NCBI RefSeq assembly: GCF_001649575.2
Contig: NC_051453.1
Span: 14,356,562-14,420,561, forward strand
From: Kryptolebias marmoratus
Taxonomy: Eukaryota > Chordata > Actinopteri > Cyprinodontiformes > Rivulidae
Length of the DNA: 64,000 bases
Direction: 5' to 3'
In this document: in pieces, positions 1 through 18,340 of the stretch
Numbering within the stretch: the stretch's first letter is position 1
How the letters are laid out: every line of letters begins with the position of its first letter
Position numbers and translations under genes: made by a program
The notes under the pieces: model-generated
What the model was told of the DNA's origin: nothing
The model's database searches: none
Seen by the model: only the letters and a program-made list of their open reading frames with translations

Positions 1-168
1 TAGAAGTTCTTTGAAACACTTTCATATTATTGTGCTTTATTTTAAACCATTTTCCAGCATGCTTTTATATGCATTCACTATATTTTTAAACCCATTTTGA
101 TGCAACTTTTACCTATAATTATCCAGCACCAAAGATAATGCATGGTGCTTTTTTTTTATTTTACACAG

Positions 169-270
169 CTGGTGGAGGAAACGAGCAGTACGCCGTGCCA
201 AGACATGCACTGACAGCTTTTTCCTCTTACCTCCAACACACAGCAAGGACATTTCTTAGGCGTCTCCTTT
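169..270 (+). other. Possible terminal coding exon of an unidentified plus-strand gene
   Basis: A T-rich tract ending in ACACAG (to 168) is a plausible splice acceptor. It is followed by an open frame of 33 codons (after a 2-nt split codon) ending in TGA at about 268-270. The peptide is basic and helical-looking near its end, with the motif TARTFLRRLL just before the stop. An AATAAA lies at 843-848, which could end a 3' UTR. I do not recognise the protein, and a 33-codon open frame can easily arise by chance. The overlapping minus-strand promoter reading (440-680) competes with this one. Confidence 0.15.
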
Positions 271-439
271 GAACAGGGACCAGCTTCTTCACCAGCTTCC
301 TAATTGGCAGAGCCAATCTGCGGACTGCTGCAGTACGGGAATGAATGACTGGGCTGCAGGGAGAGAGCGAAGCCAGGCGTCGCTGGTTAGAAACACCACG
401 GCCCGAACCGGTTCGTGATATCCGGCAAAAAAAAAAAAA

Positions 440-680
440 AAAAAAAAAAAAATGACACCGACCGTCTTCCCGCTCGGAGAGTTCTCGCAAAACGTCGCCG
501 TCCTCCCGGTGGGTTCCCGCGACGAGTCAGCACTCTTTCCTCTTCACTCTCAGCTCTCCAGTCCCCAACAAACAGCCATCTTGTTCAGCTTCAGCACCAC
601 CAGCTGCGTGGACAGCAGTGACGTCAGAGCGCGTGTTGATCCCTTATGGCAGGCCGATGTTACATATAATCGCTCCACCT
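440..680 (-). promoter_or_regulatory. Promoter-like stretch with CRE and YY1-type site, probably minus strand
   Basis: This block is richer in G+C and CpG than its surroundings. It holds a perfect CRE palindrome TGACGTCA near 620 and, on the minus strand, AAGATGGC (YY1-like) near 578-585. A weak TATA-like stretch lies near 660-670. Downstream on the minus strand a good splice donor (GGAG|GTAAGA) sits at about 232, so 233 to about 640 could be a first exon of a gene running out of the left edge. No long ATG-started frame is present in it, so the exon would be mostly 5' UTR. An A-tract of about 27 bases lies at about 426-452. Confidence 0.35.
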
Positions 681-2300
681 AGAAGTACTTTTTATTTTAG
701 ATATCAGGAATAGCCTTTAGCCTGAACAAAATGACATTCCTTCCTGTCAGAACTGAGAAAGATATCTAAGATGATATTCACACTTGTAACAATTATCTGT
801 ATTATTTTTTTAATGTTTATTAAATTTTATGTTTTATCATTTAATAAAACTTAGTATGCATGGTCAATATCCATATTTCAGTTGTTCCTAAATAAAAATA
901 TAATTTCACATATCAAATGGTCATTCTTTCCATGCACAATTAACATTTCAGATACCCTAAATATTCTTTTAAAAACACATTTGCTCCTTGATGCGTATTT
1001 GACTTTCAGCTCCGTTTATCCACTACTACTTCCATCTATTTTTTTTAAAACACTGTGAACATCCAATATAAGTTTATTTTAAGGAGAAAGTTGTTTTTAA
1101 GATATCTATAATTCCTTTGTTGCTAGTCATGACTTTTATTTCATTTGTTTTATCTTCAAATAGCATCCCATAAAGACATCTAAAATCTTTTTAACCATCT
1201 GCCAAAAGAGTGTTTCTTGTTATTTATTCCAGTTACTGGTGCTTTTAAGTGACTATAATATGAATACTGAAACTCCATAATGAGTTTTAATGGTTAAATG
1301 TTGTTGAGATATTAAAACAGTAATTGGATCTAATTTTTTTTTTCATTATCAGTATCTGAAAAGCTTGTTTCTTCTTGTAAATTCTGCTTCAGACATCCAC
1401 AATGTTCACTCTAGGCAGGAAGAATAAAACTGGATATCTGCAGCTGAAAACCTGATATACATAAAGTGAAAAGGCTACTTTCTGTGAATAATTAGGTTTG
1501 CTATTTCTGATATATAGTTTGTGGACAGGAGAAAATGGCATTTCACTAAGAAAAACTGAGTTATGAATGTCTGCTTTGATGATCCGATCTATTAAAGGTT
1601 AAGAAAGTTTGCCACACTAACTATATATTTAATGTTTTCATCACAAATTAGCTTTTAAAATCTATATTAGCAAATAACACCCCGCTCCCAACATGGGGAC
1701 ATTAATAAAGGTGTCAAGTCATTTTCACTTGACTTTTTTATATCAAAATATAATAACCTGACAGGATGTTTACTCTGAGCAATAACATCGACATTTGTTT
1801 ATAGGACAATGAGTACAAAGTCCTTTATATTCATAACTTTCAGCTATATTTGACCAGGATAAGATTTTATAAAGTCAAAGTACAGCACAGGTCTTCCTGG
1901 CATGCTTTTGTATGGATATGTAATTTATTTAAATAATTTTGGATTACTTTATAGATGGATGACCCAAGTATGAACAGTTCAAGATATATTTTAAATATGC
2001 AGTGATATTTCAGGAAAAAAGCCTAAAGAATGCATTCAAGTTATTAGAACACAGAAAAAGCTAAATGTATTATTTATCTTAAATTATACAAGGACTGTAT
2101 ATTTCTGTCTGACTGTCACTAAACTCAGTATTAACCTGTTCACATAACTTGAGATTTGGATGATCCAGAGTTCAAAAATAAAAAGGTCAACAGCTCCCTC
2201 TGCTGTCACTGTATCCCTGACATTTTAGTTTTTAAACATTTTACTTCTCGCCAAAAAGCAGGCTAAAGTAACATTTTACAATAACTTTAAAAGCTTGCAA
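681..2300. other. AT-rich intergenic stretch, no gene seen
   Basis: This stretch contains no open frame of note, no RNA gene and no repeat I recognise. AATAAA-type signals on the plus strand at 843-848 and about 892 could terminate a plus-strand transcript. It separates the left-edge promoter-like block from the 3' end of hmg20b. Confidence 0.4.
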
Positions 2301-2377
2301 TTCAAGCATGTGTCCCACATTGACTGAAAACATTAAATAAAACAAATTGTTTGTTGGAAACAGGATGTTCAATGTGG

Positions 2378-2909
2378 TTTAATGAACATCTGTAAAAATA
2401 CAAATATAAAGCACAAATATATAATGTTCTGACAACATGAGAAGCACGCTGTCCATCCCACAACTTGTCAAAGTCAAATATGAAGTCAAGCATTTTCGTA
2501 TTTGCCCATAAGTTTTCTTTTCAGCCCCGTCCAAGTTTCTTTTTTTTTTAACAGTACCGCACACCATTATCCTCATCCACACACCCAACCCTTTTGATGA
2601 AAAGCTACGAAACAGGATTCCAGTCAGTCCAAACTTGTTTAAATGGAATGAGATTCCTGAACTGTTAAAAACCACCTATGCTGCCACACAAATTCACATT
2701 TAAAAATACGTGCAGTGGTACACATATTTTACATAATACACATATCTGTAAACAATAGACATGTACACGGCAAGAGTTTGTACCCTTTCTTCTGCTGACA
2801 TTACTACACCCACATTCTGTACAGAATGGCACTGACTTGGACTAATCCCACCAAGCCTGTTAAGTGTCTCTATGATGTCTGGGTGTGCGGGGATCAAGCT
2901 GGAGCCTCC
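2378..2909 (-). other. hmg20b: hmg20b 3' UTR (probable)
   Basis: The sequence after the hmg20b stop codon (2910-2912) runs without splice signals. The best minus-strand poly(A) hexamer I see is ATTAAA at 2378-2383, since no canonical AATAAA is present on this strand nearby. The true 3' end is therefore uncertain. Confidence 0.35.
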
Positions 2910-5650
2910 TCATAACTTCTCACTGACAGAGAAATAAAGCACAAGAAAAAAAAAAACAAAGTTCACCATCATTTTTAAATACACAAACACATTTCAGCCG
3001 CTGCTGCGTCGTCACGAACAGCTGTGCACACCAACATCATTAGACACGCTGCACTGCGTCATTCAGTTCAGTCTTTGTTACCTGTCGAGATGAGAGAGGA
3101 CCTTGTGGAGTTGGCTGAGCAGGGCGCGGTGCTTATGGGGGTCTCCTTCGAGCACTCCACTGAGACGACTCAGGTATGAGTCGAGATTGCCCAGAGATGC
3201 GGTCTCGCCTGTTCCTTTTCAAGAAAACCATTAAATCCACAACTTGTTTGGTTTTCTCATGGAAAATGTCAAAGATGTGTAAATAAATAGAGCTAGATTT
3301 TGAATTCACAGTGAGAGATTACATTGTCTGAATTATATTTAATTATAAGACCCAGGAACAGGAGATTTATCTTAAAACATAAACAAGTACTGGTATCTAT
3401 CCTCTGCCTTACTCTGACTGAAAACTGATAAATGAATCCTAACCTGGCAGTGGGACTGATGACAGACTGTTGACCAATGTGTGTTTAATGGCCTGCAGGT
3501 GTTGATGAAGAGCCTGGGTCCGCTTCTCGTCCTGCCCCAGTTCAGCCTCCAGACGCTCTTTAGCACTGTTCATATCATTGATGTGACGCTGCAGAACTGC
3601 ATTCTGCTCCTCAAACTCAACGTTCGCCTTCCGCAGCCGCCGCAGCTCGGCCTCTCGAGCTTAAAACACAACGGCGAACATTAAATTTAAGTTTCAATTA
3701 GTAGCTCCGGCATGCTTTAAACATTGTATATAGCATTTCTGTTTTGTGTCAAACATAGCAGAAAGATTGTTTCCTGCTCTGCCTTTGATACCTTTGTTTT
3801 GATCGAGGAATTCCTCCGTAAAAATCGGGATGTCGAATCTGCTTGAGAGGTCAGAAGCCTGAAAGACACACGACCAGCTTGACTGACGACACAGCTCTCT
3901 GACGTTTACATAAAAAAACGTCTGAAAATACAAACGCTCTACACTGAAGTGGCACGTACCTTTGTTAAAGACGACGCTGAACTAGAACCAACGATGACAG
4001 ATGAAGTGTCTTCTGAAAAACAAAAGAAATACGTTTTGTGTTTGTCATGCCACAGAACAATGCTTCTGGTTGCTCGTGACCAGTCGCAAAAAGGAAGTCC
4101 ACCATGTTTCAAGACTATCAGGGCATACTTAAAAACAATCTGGTCTCAACTAGTTTTAAAATCGTTCAAATCAAACTTTAAAAACACACAACTGGTTTTA
4201 CGATGTCAATATGCTTAAAAAAATAAAGCCAAAACCACCCTATAAACAAACACACAGCAGATAAGCAGTACTCAGCCTAAAAAACACGAGTTGAACCTTT
4301 TTTAATTCTCTTGTCATGTATCTTGGCACTGGTGATCTGGAAGGCTTCAGTCTGCTGATATTCCTTCAGCTCCTGAGCGTACTGCATCTTCTCTCGCTCT
4401 GCCTCATCGAGGTAGCGCTGTACACACAAATACATGCTTTATGAAGGAAACGGCAGCATTAAAATTTCAATGACAGGTGAATGAAGCTCTTAAAAATAAA
4501 AGCAATTCAACAGAAGTTATGGTTGCTGAAGACACAAAGCTGTGTGTGGAAGTAAATACCGACTAAGGCAAAAAAAGGCCCCTTGTTATTCTTGAATATG
4601 ACTGATCCCAACTGGCTGGGATCGTTATCAAAAACTAGGCGTACTGCGTTGGGTTGTGTTAATAATATTTACAGTGATGTAATGACAGGTACCTGTTTGT
4701 CATTGGGAGCCAATCGTGTCCACTCTGCTCCGAGCCTCTTGGTGATTTCTGGAAACGGTAGGTCGGGGTACCGGGACCTCATGAGTTCTCGCCGCTCGTT
4801 CAGGAAGCGGACGTAACCCGTGACCGGTGCCTTGGGACCATTGGGCAGAACCTTCTTTCTTTTCTTTCCCTTCGGCCAGCCTCTTTTTTTAGGCTGCAGA
4901 GAAGAGAACAAACACATACTCACCTCCTCCGACATTTGCCAACACATGATTTCCTTTATTGTCTACACTATTATTTGTTGAACAGCCTCGTAGAACATAG
5001 TCTTGATTGCTTTGTCCAACCGTTATGAACAATCAAGACGATTACACGTGATCTGATATACAAATGAAATGGCAACACATTTTGCAAAGAAAACAACATG
5101 TGCAATTAATCAGTGTGCATTATTTCAATTCTTAGTTGACTGAAAACTTGACAGATTGATTATTGCACCCTTATTATGCACGTATTTATAATCTGGCTAC
5201 AATTAAACCTGCTGCAGTTTAATATATCACTAATATGTAGTTCATCCTTGTAAAAAATGTAGCACATTGCATCTGAAAATCTCCAGTTTGTTTTGTAGTC
5301 TCTTTATTGATTATGTCTCTGTTTTAGTGATTTATTCCCACGAATATGCCTAAATAGCGAATTATTGTTACTAGTAAAAATAAAAGACATTCAAACACTG
5401 CGACATGTGTTAGTTAATTACTGCGCTGTAGCAATGTAACCAGCTTTAATATGATACTAGAAATTAGCTGAAATTACACAATGGTGGCAGCCTTCTTCCT
5501 CAAACACGTCAGCAAAACAGAAAAACTTTCCAAAGCCAGTTTCTTCAGGTCCGGTGCAGCAGTACCCACCTCCTCTTGTGGTTGGTCCGCTGCGCGTGAA
5601 GCTCTGGGCTGCTGCGACGCATCACTCTGCTCCTGTTTGATTCCTCCCAT
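2910..5650 (-). CDS. hmg20b: HMG20B / BRAF35: HMG-box subunit of the LSD1-CoREST (BHC) repressor complex
   Basis: Eight coding exons join in frame: 5570-5650, 4693-4893, 4297-4417, 3960-4012, 3792-3858, 3444-3659, 3082-3208 and 2910-2922. They total 879 nt, or 292 residues (human about 317). The start is the ATG at 5650, followed by IKQE at residues 4-7, a SUMO-type motif like the VKQE of the human N-terminus. Residues 28-41 are the basic [13 protein letters not shown] tract and about 47-115 the HMG box ([33 protein letters not shown]). [15 protein letters not shown] near 160-174 is a family hallmark, and a coiled coil spans about 175-235. The last exon adds only SEKL after a split serine, matching the human SEHL end. 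[13 protein letters not shown] favours HMG20B over HMG20A. In the family, the protein sits in the nucleus and helps LSD1/HDAC silence neuronal genes. All borders are GT-AG. Confidence 0.95.
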
Positions 5651-5699
5651 GGTTTCCCTTCACGATACTCGCTGCGTAGGGAAGAGCCGGAGGGGTGTT
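5651..5699 (-). other. hmg20b: hmg20b 5' UTR, part of coding exon
   Basis: A strong acceptor (T-rich, TTTTAAACAG) ends at 5700, 50 nt before the ATG. This suggests that the 5' UTR is split and that the upstream exon ends near 6029. Confidence 0.6.
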
Positions 5700-6028
5700 C
5701 TGTTTAAAATAAAATTACAAAAAAATTGAAAGAAGAGAACATAAAAGGCGTTAATATATCGGCAGAAAGCTAACCCGGCTGCTAGTTGCTAGCACTCGGC
5801 TGGTGGCTAACGTTTTCTGCTCGGACTCGCACGCACACACAGACACACACACACACAAAAAGAAACGGGCGAAATTCTGGCAAAAATATTACCAAACGAG
5901 GCCCAATTTTCGATGGAAAATTTAAATAAATACATACGTGGAATAATTATTATTTACGGGAATCAGTGACGGTTTTCTTCAACGCGAAATTTAGTCTACT
6001 TTTCTTGGAATAAACGTTTAATTCTCAC

Positions 6029-6070
6029 CAGATAATAATGTGTCCGTGGGCCAAACAGGAAGAGGAGTAT
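6029..6070 (-). other. hmg20b: Probable hmg20b non-coding first exon
   Basis: The minus strand reads ATCTG|GTGAGAA, a consensus donor with the last exon base at 6029. It lies just below the CCAAT boxes and pairs well with the acceptor at 5700. An ETS-like CTTCCTG occurs around 6055-6062. The transcription start itself cannot be fixed from sequence. Confidence 0.5.
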
Positions 6071-6082
6071 ATCTGCGTTCTG

Positions 6083-6179
6083 ATTGGTCGATGCGGAGAC
6101 TCCTGATTGGTCGGTTAGTTAAATCATCCCGCCCACCTTTTATAATACAACCATACCTGTACCAAGAAGATAGACCAAT
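6083..6179 (-). promoter_or_regulatory. hmg20b: hmg20b promoter with CCAAT (NF-Y) boxes
   Basis: Minus-strand CCAAT boxes lie at 6083-6087 and 6106-6110, 23 bp apart and each within the same GACCAATCAG context. A plus-strand CCAAT follows at 6175-6179. Such clusters are typical NF-Y sites of TATA-less housekeeping promoters. Confidence 0.6.
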
Positions 6180-6249
6180 CACTGGGAAAGTTTCAACCTC
6201 ATAGGCTTTGTCTAGTTTTAAACTGACGTAAAATATGACGCTCAATCAG

Positions 6250-7540
6250 TTCATATTCAATTATTTTTCAGAAAACATGTTTCCATGTTTCACTCTGCAT
6301 TATAAACAAATATTAATGTATTTTCCTTTTAAAAACTTATTTTATACGGACCTTGTGTATCTACGTTTTGCAGCTTTTGCAAAGTACAGAACGTAGATAA
6401 CAGACTTTGTTTTATATTAAGATTTTTATACAAATTAACAAATACCAAAACGTGTTTCACTACACTACTAAACTTAACTCTGTGTGATTATTATAATGGT
6501 CACAGAAATAAAGCACATTGCAGATAATATGCATCTATATTTACAGCCTACTTTTTTGGTATAAGTCATAAAGGTAAATTAGATAAAAACCACTAAAAGA
6601 TACTAAAATTCTAAAGTACTGCCTGCTTGGAAATAAATCAGTCTATCAAACAAGTTTTAACAAATTATAACAGACTGACCAACTATGTATGTAACAAATC
6701 TTTTAATTAATATAAATTAAAAGGTACAGCTCCACTGTAGTCTATTATTTTATCACACCCAACTCAAAATGGGCAAACTACTTATTGCTAATTAGTTGAA
6801 AAATAACTACTTATTTCTTAAAAGATCCCAAAATAAATATAATAAACAAAAAACATTGAAATTAAGAAATTGGTGGTAGTGCAGAAAAGAAAAGTGTTAT
6901 TAGATCAGATCGATTTCACACTATAACAGATCATGCATAATTTACTGTACAGCTTCTAAAAGATCTGATTTATGAGTAGTTCTTGTCACATGAATTTAAA
7001 AGTCTGCAGTGTTGAGTTGAAGTTTCTTCATAATTCAGAAAGAATGATTGCTCACATTTATGTATTATTGGGCTTTATTTAAGGTTAGTAAAGTCTGTGT
7101 GTTGACAGGACTAAGGATACCAAAAAAGTTGCCTCTGTGGCATCAGTCAATCAATCATGACCCTCCTGAGAATTTTTTACTGCCCGCTACGCCCCAAACC
7201 CGTTTGTATTTGCATCCATTGTCTTCCTGATTGATCACTTGTAATTTTTTCCCTTTACTCCTGCGATGGTGATATTTTTTAACAATTTCAGCCTTTAGTT
7301 TTAACATTCAACATTTTATTTCCCCTGAATAAATACTTCGTAAAACTCAAACCTTTTTAGTATTTACTTTAATACATTTGCCCAAATTTCGACTAAAATA
7401 CAAGGAACTGAACCAGAAGTGATAATTTTCCCTCTTTGCTCACTTATAATCTTTTATTACAGACTCTGACAGGTAACTCTAAGAAAGAAATTAAGTTTTA
7501 AGAAATAGACAAACATCAAAAGAAAACAGGCAAAGCAAGT
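6250..7540. other. Intergenic spacer between hmg20b and eef2
   Basis: This AT-rich DNA has no supported gene or recognised repeat. The spacer is about 1.3 kb and both flanking genes run on the minus strand, head to tail. Confidence 0.5.
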
Positions 7541-7541
7541 T

Positions 7542-7717
7542 TTTATTTTCTTTTATTTTTCGTTTACAATTTTTGTGGTCATTTCTTTATTATTATTATT
7601 GTCGATCCTTTTGGCAAACATTGGTGCTTACTGTGTTCTGTACAGTCCGGTCCCATAAGATAGAGTTAAATTTGGTGGGTAGAGAGGAATGACGAGTGCC
7701 AGATGGAGTCCAGGCTT
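7542..7717 (-). other. eef2: eef2 3' UTR with AATAAA signals
   Basis: Canonical minus-strand AATAAA hexamers lie at 7586-7591, 7552-7557 and 7542-7547, within about 180 nt of the stop codon. This gives a short 3' UTR, as usual for eEF2. Confidence 0.6.
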
Positions 7718-14350
<6,633 letters not shown>

Positions 14351-14438
14351 TTTGACAGATGGTTTTGGATTCTCTTGATGGAGAAAAGAGAAGGAATTTT
14401 ACACTGCCCACCTCACGAGGGCATAGGCAGGGAAGAGG
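14351..14438 (-). other. eef2: eef2 5' UTR beginning with a 5'TOP tract
   Basis: The probable leader is about 88 nt and starts in the pyrimidine run CCTCTTCCCT (14429-14438). This is the 5'TOP hallmark of mTOR/LARP1-controlled translation-machinery mRNAs. The ATG at 14350 is followed directly by the first splice donor, GTGAGT. Confidence 0.7.
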
Positions 14439-14467
14439 ACGCTGACGTCAGAAAACCGGATTTTATA
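14426..14467 (-). promoter_or_regulatory. eef2: eef2 core promoter: TATA box, CRE, 5'TOP start
   Basis: On the minus strand TATAAA lies at 14462-14467, a perfect CRE palindrome TGACGTCA at 14443-14450 and the TOP pyrimidine tract at 14426-14438. The distance from TATA to TOP is about 27 bp, the expected TATA-to-start spacing, so the start is likely at 14437-14438. The CRE lies between TATA and start. Confidence 0.75.
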
Positions 14468-14794
14468 TGGGCTGCGTCAGCCTCGTGCGTCGCAACGTAC
14501 AGATGTTACCTAACGTTACGCTGCAGCCACTTCCCTAAACGTGCCTTTGTAATTTCTGGGTTAACTGTCTTTTCCAGCAAATTACCCATTAAACCCACCG
14601 CTTCTGTCGCTTGGAACAACAAAGATATTCTGTCTTGAAGCACAATATATTTTATTTGTTTTATTTATTTTTTGTGTCGTTTTAATACGATTCAAAAAAG
14701 TGCTTTACAGTTAATAATAAACCCAATCTGAGCTGATGTCTTGATGGAAGATAAAAAAAAAATCATTGGTTTGACTATTTTAATTTTTTCCCAG

Positions 14795-14910
14795 TTATTT
14801 CTTCTGGGTGTGCTCCCACAATTCAACTACAGGCATGTTAGGCATGTTATCGGCGACTGTAACATTGGCCACCCGATTGTTTTGGTCCACCTCAGGTCCT
14901 TCAGTGAGTA
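14795..14910 (-). other. Candidate C-terminal exon of an unidentified minus-strand gene
   Basis: An acceptor-like ACCAG (14911-14915) opens a frame of 38 codons (after a 2-nt split codon) ending in TAA at 14795-14797, with the peptide end PVVELWEHTQKK. Minus-strand AATAAA hexamers follow at 14651-14670, about 130 nt beyond the stop, as expected for a last exon. I cannot name the protein, and no convincing upstream exon was found between 15 and 19 kb. An open frame of this length has a sizeable chance probability, so it may be spurious or a gene remnant. Confidence 0.25.
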
Positions 14911-14939
14911 CTGGTAATAATTACCACTTAACATGTTTA

Positions 14940-16127
14940 TAACTGACAATTTATTTGTATATTCATAATTAAAAGATTGCCTACATTAAAACACTGACTA
15001 AAAAAAAAAATCACAGTTGAGAGAAAAAACAGACATAATCATCAATACAATTTAACTAAAGCATCTATATAAAATGAGTTTATTGTTAAATTTTAAAGGA
15101 AATTTACTCAAATCTGTTATTTGTTTAGGGAAGTGGGTTGTATATTAAATAAGCAAAACTGTATATTAAAAAACTTAAATAATTGCTTTTTGTAATTTAC
15201 AGCGAAAAGATTTAGTTGTATTAATCCGATCAGATGGAGAATGATTTTTATTGATGTGATCATGGCATGTAGCTTGACTTTTTTTTTTTGCCCCAGCAGA
15301 TGGCACCTCTGTCTTAGCTTTCAGCCCTCCAAAAGAGTTAAATAAAAGTCATCTGTTGATGCATTTTCCATCTGTCCTCTAATAATCTTATTTGAAAAGA
15401 CATTTGACTAAAACTTTGATGTCTAACAATTTAACAATGTTCCTTTGCACACAGCTACGATAACAGTAAAATAACAATGGAGCAACAAGTTATGGTGTGT
15501 CTATTACAACAAAACAAATAAATAAAGCTAAAAAAAAAACTACAAAAAGCTGCATACATTTTGGCCAGCAGGTATTGCTTTACTTCATTTGAATTACAGA
15601 ATCCAACTCATATTTTATTTTCCTTTGTAAATTAAGCATAACATGCGTCAGTAGTTGCTTTCTTTTGAAATTTTAGACACATTTTTACATAAATATTATT
15701 CTCCTCGCAGCGACTCCATCAACATCATGTGCAGAAGGAAACTTTTCTGATGGTGAACCAAATTAACCCATTAATTTTGTAGTGCAAAGCAATGAAGTTG
15801 GCATGAATTACACCAACAGTTTTGTTCCCAAAGTCTGTACTCTGGAAGAGAAATTCTCATAAATATGCATGGCAAAGTGCCAGGCACAGAGAATATCGTG
15901 ATGCAACGATTGATGAGCTAACAGCTAATTTAAGAGGGCCAATGACATCTTAATACAACTCAAATCTAATTGGAATTTGTAGCAGTTTAAGAGAACACTA
16001 ATTTATAAATCTTTATATCACTGTCAATTTTGCATTACGTGGTTGTTCAGACAGAAATGTTTTGTTATTCTTGCAAAAATTACTTCAGACTTCCCAAATA
16101 CTTTTAATGCCCAACCTTGATCAAGTA
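14940..16127. other. Gene-poor AT-rich DNA
   Basis: No coding or RNA feature could be supported here. This is the start of the long gene-poor interval upstream of eef2. Confidence 0.4.
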
Positions 16128-16443
16128 CTAGGGGTGTAGGGGCAGCAGTGGCTCTGGAGGTAAGGGTTCGTCTTATAACCGGTTCGAGCCCCCGCTCCGT
16201 CAGTCTCAGCCGTTGTGTCCTTGGGCAAGACACTTCACCCGCCTCGCCTACTGGTGGTGGTCAGAGGGCTCGGTGGTGTCGGTGTGATGGCAGCCTCCCT
16301 TCTGTCAGCCCGCCCTAGGGCAGCTGTGGCTACAATGTAGCTTACCGCCATCAGTGTGTGAATGTGTGACTGACTGTAGTGTGAAGCGCTTTGGGGTCCT
16401 TGGACTAGATAAAGCGCTGTACAAGTGCAAGCCATTTACCATT
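16128..16443 (+). mobile_element. tRNA-derived SINE with L2-type tail
   Basis: The head has a Pol III B-box-like GGTTCGAGCCC near 16180-16192, preceded by an A-box-like GTGGCTCTGGAGG. The body ends in the teleost L2-like tail GAAGCGCTTTGGGGTCC, followed by GATAAAGCGCTGTACAAG and the short terminal repeat CATTTACCATTTAC. The element is about 315 bp and nearly full length, and is noncoding. Confidence 0.75.
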
Positions 16444-18097
16444 TACTTGTCAATGCATACTCTTGCATCTACATTTTAATCTGCAACCTTAACCAAAATG
16501 TTATGCAACCAAACAATTAATAAACCCCCAAACAGACATTTAATAGTAATCTTAAAACATCAGTGGTTGACTGTGAGACTGAAACTTGGTCTCTCTGCTT
16601 GACAGGCATAACTCTGTAAATTGGGACACAGCTCAAAGGCAAACTACTCATTTTTCCATGTCTACTACCTCAGCAAAAGGGTAAAATTGGTTTTAGGGAA
16701 CACAAATCAGGAGATTCAGCTTGCATCCTGCTTCTGCTGTGCGACTGGTTTGGTAAGTTATTATAAACCTACAGGTTTTTTTTCAGCGTTCGCTGTTTAT
16801 GCCCCGGAAATATAACCAAATCTTCCGCTAACACACAAGGTGGACAGACAAGGACGTGAACAATCGCAATCCTTCTGTGGGGTCTGTTGCAATTTAAACT
16901 CTAGCTGGGGCTTGAAATGGGACAATGGGCACAGAATGAGCAGAATTAGAAAATAACTAGCTTGGACACAAATACAAATGCTTTAAACTGAACACATCTG
17001 ATTGAGTTAATTGCCAGAATGTTATGTGTGTACAATTTTCTCATTTAACTCACCTGATCTGCTTGCCTAATGTTGAGCCGTTGCTCTCTTATTGTCTGAA
17101 ATCCATTATCAATGACTGAGAAGGAGAAAAGGCAACAAGTTTGTCCCGATTAATTGACTGTGGATGACAATGGCATCAAATTTCTAGAGAGATGTGATTT
17201 TTCCCCACAGCAGCTGTCTCTGGCAACACATCTTGTTAAAATTCAACATTGTTCATGTTGAAAATGAAACCAGCTCTGTAAGAGGGACAGGTCTGCTGCA
17301 CTGATCTTCAGAAGGGCAGGAAAACCTGAAAGTCCTCAGCTGTCTGTGATTTACCCAGAGTTGCTGCTACCACCACCGTTCCGTTGCCTTGATCTTGGCT
17401 TTCATTTACTCCTCACAGGGGAGTCTGAACATCACACACAGACATCAGAGACATTTTAACAACACCTATTATTGAGATGTTATCTTCAAAGGACACTAGA
17501 TTTCATTTGATTGCTTTATGTTTACAAATTTAACCCAGGAAAGTATTTTTTTTTTATGACAGGGATAATTCTCTGAATGTTTTTTAGAAGCTCCAAAAAT
17601 ATTCACAATGCACTTGAAGTGAACTGGATATAAATTTGCAGATATATAAATATAGATATGAACATGATCACATGCTCTCAGATTCTTTGAGTCTGTCTGA
17701 GTTATCATTAGTGGCAAACAGCATGCAGAAATAACTCCCAAAATACAAAAAAAGAGCTTTTATGGCCCAATGTCCAATAAAATGTAAGAAAGTAAAGTCA
17801 ACGATACCTTAACTTTGATTATTTATGTTTTGCATTGCATTTAGAGCATGCATGTTTCACTGCAAGAACAACAAAAAAATCAATAAAGGGATAGTTTAGA
17901 TCTATTAAAGTTTTTTTAAAAATAATTAGTTAATTCTAACTGGAATAGTAAGCTAAAGGCTTGTCCGAGAGACGCTTGGACCAAAGTGGATTGCTTAAAA
18001 CAATTTCAGTCTCAAAGATTTTAAAGTGGTTCATGCAAACACTACTTTCAAAACATTTACACCACTGCCAATTGTACAATACACCGCTTTTATGGTA
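16444..18097. other. Gene-poor DNA, nothing recognised
   Basis: The base composition is mixed, with no frame, RNA gene or named repeat that I can support. Confidence 0.4.
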
Positions 18098-18340
18098 GAA
18101 ATACAAAAATGTCTATAACTCAGTCAGTTTTACAAAAATTGAGCTAAGATTTGATGCGATAGCAGCTGAGAATCGTTCACGATCTGACCGTCACATCTCA
18201 CAGTATTACATGAGATCGTGGATAACATTATTGTTCAAAGTTTGACCAAAATGTTTACAACTGCATCATTTCTCATCATAAGATGATCTTCATCTAAACT
18301 TTGGTATAAAAGGCGGCGAGCAATATGCATTCCTTTAACA
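18098..18340 (-). repeat. Copy 1 of an unnamed interspersed repeat family (family A), reverse
   Basis: It carries the family marks CTATAACTCAGTCAG, TTGAGCTAAGATTTGATG, CATAAGATGATCTTC and an end near GCATTCCTTTAA. The same words in the same order occur near 51.6, 57.3 and, inverted, 21.6, 35.0 and 54 kb. No coding capacity is visible. Confidence 0.6.

Noticed and set aside
227..490. 87-codon minus-strand frame with a poly-Phe run
   Set aside because: It starts at TTG and reads through an A/T homopolymer; no ATG supports it. Only the splice donor and promoter-like signals nearby are kept, at low confidence.
16128..16200. tRNA gene
   Set aside because: The B-box-like GGTTCGAGCCC belongs to a SINE head that continues into an L2-type tail; no cloverleaf is formed.
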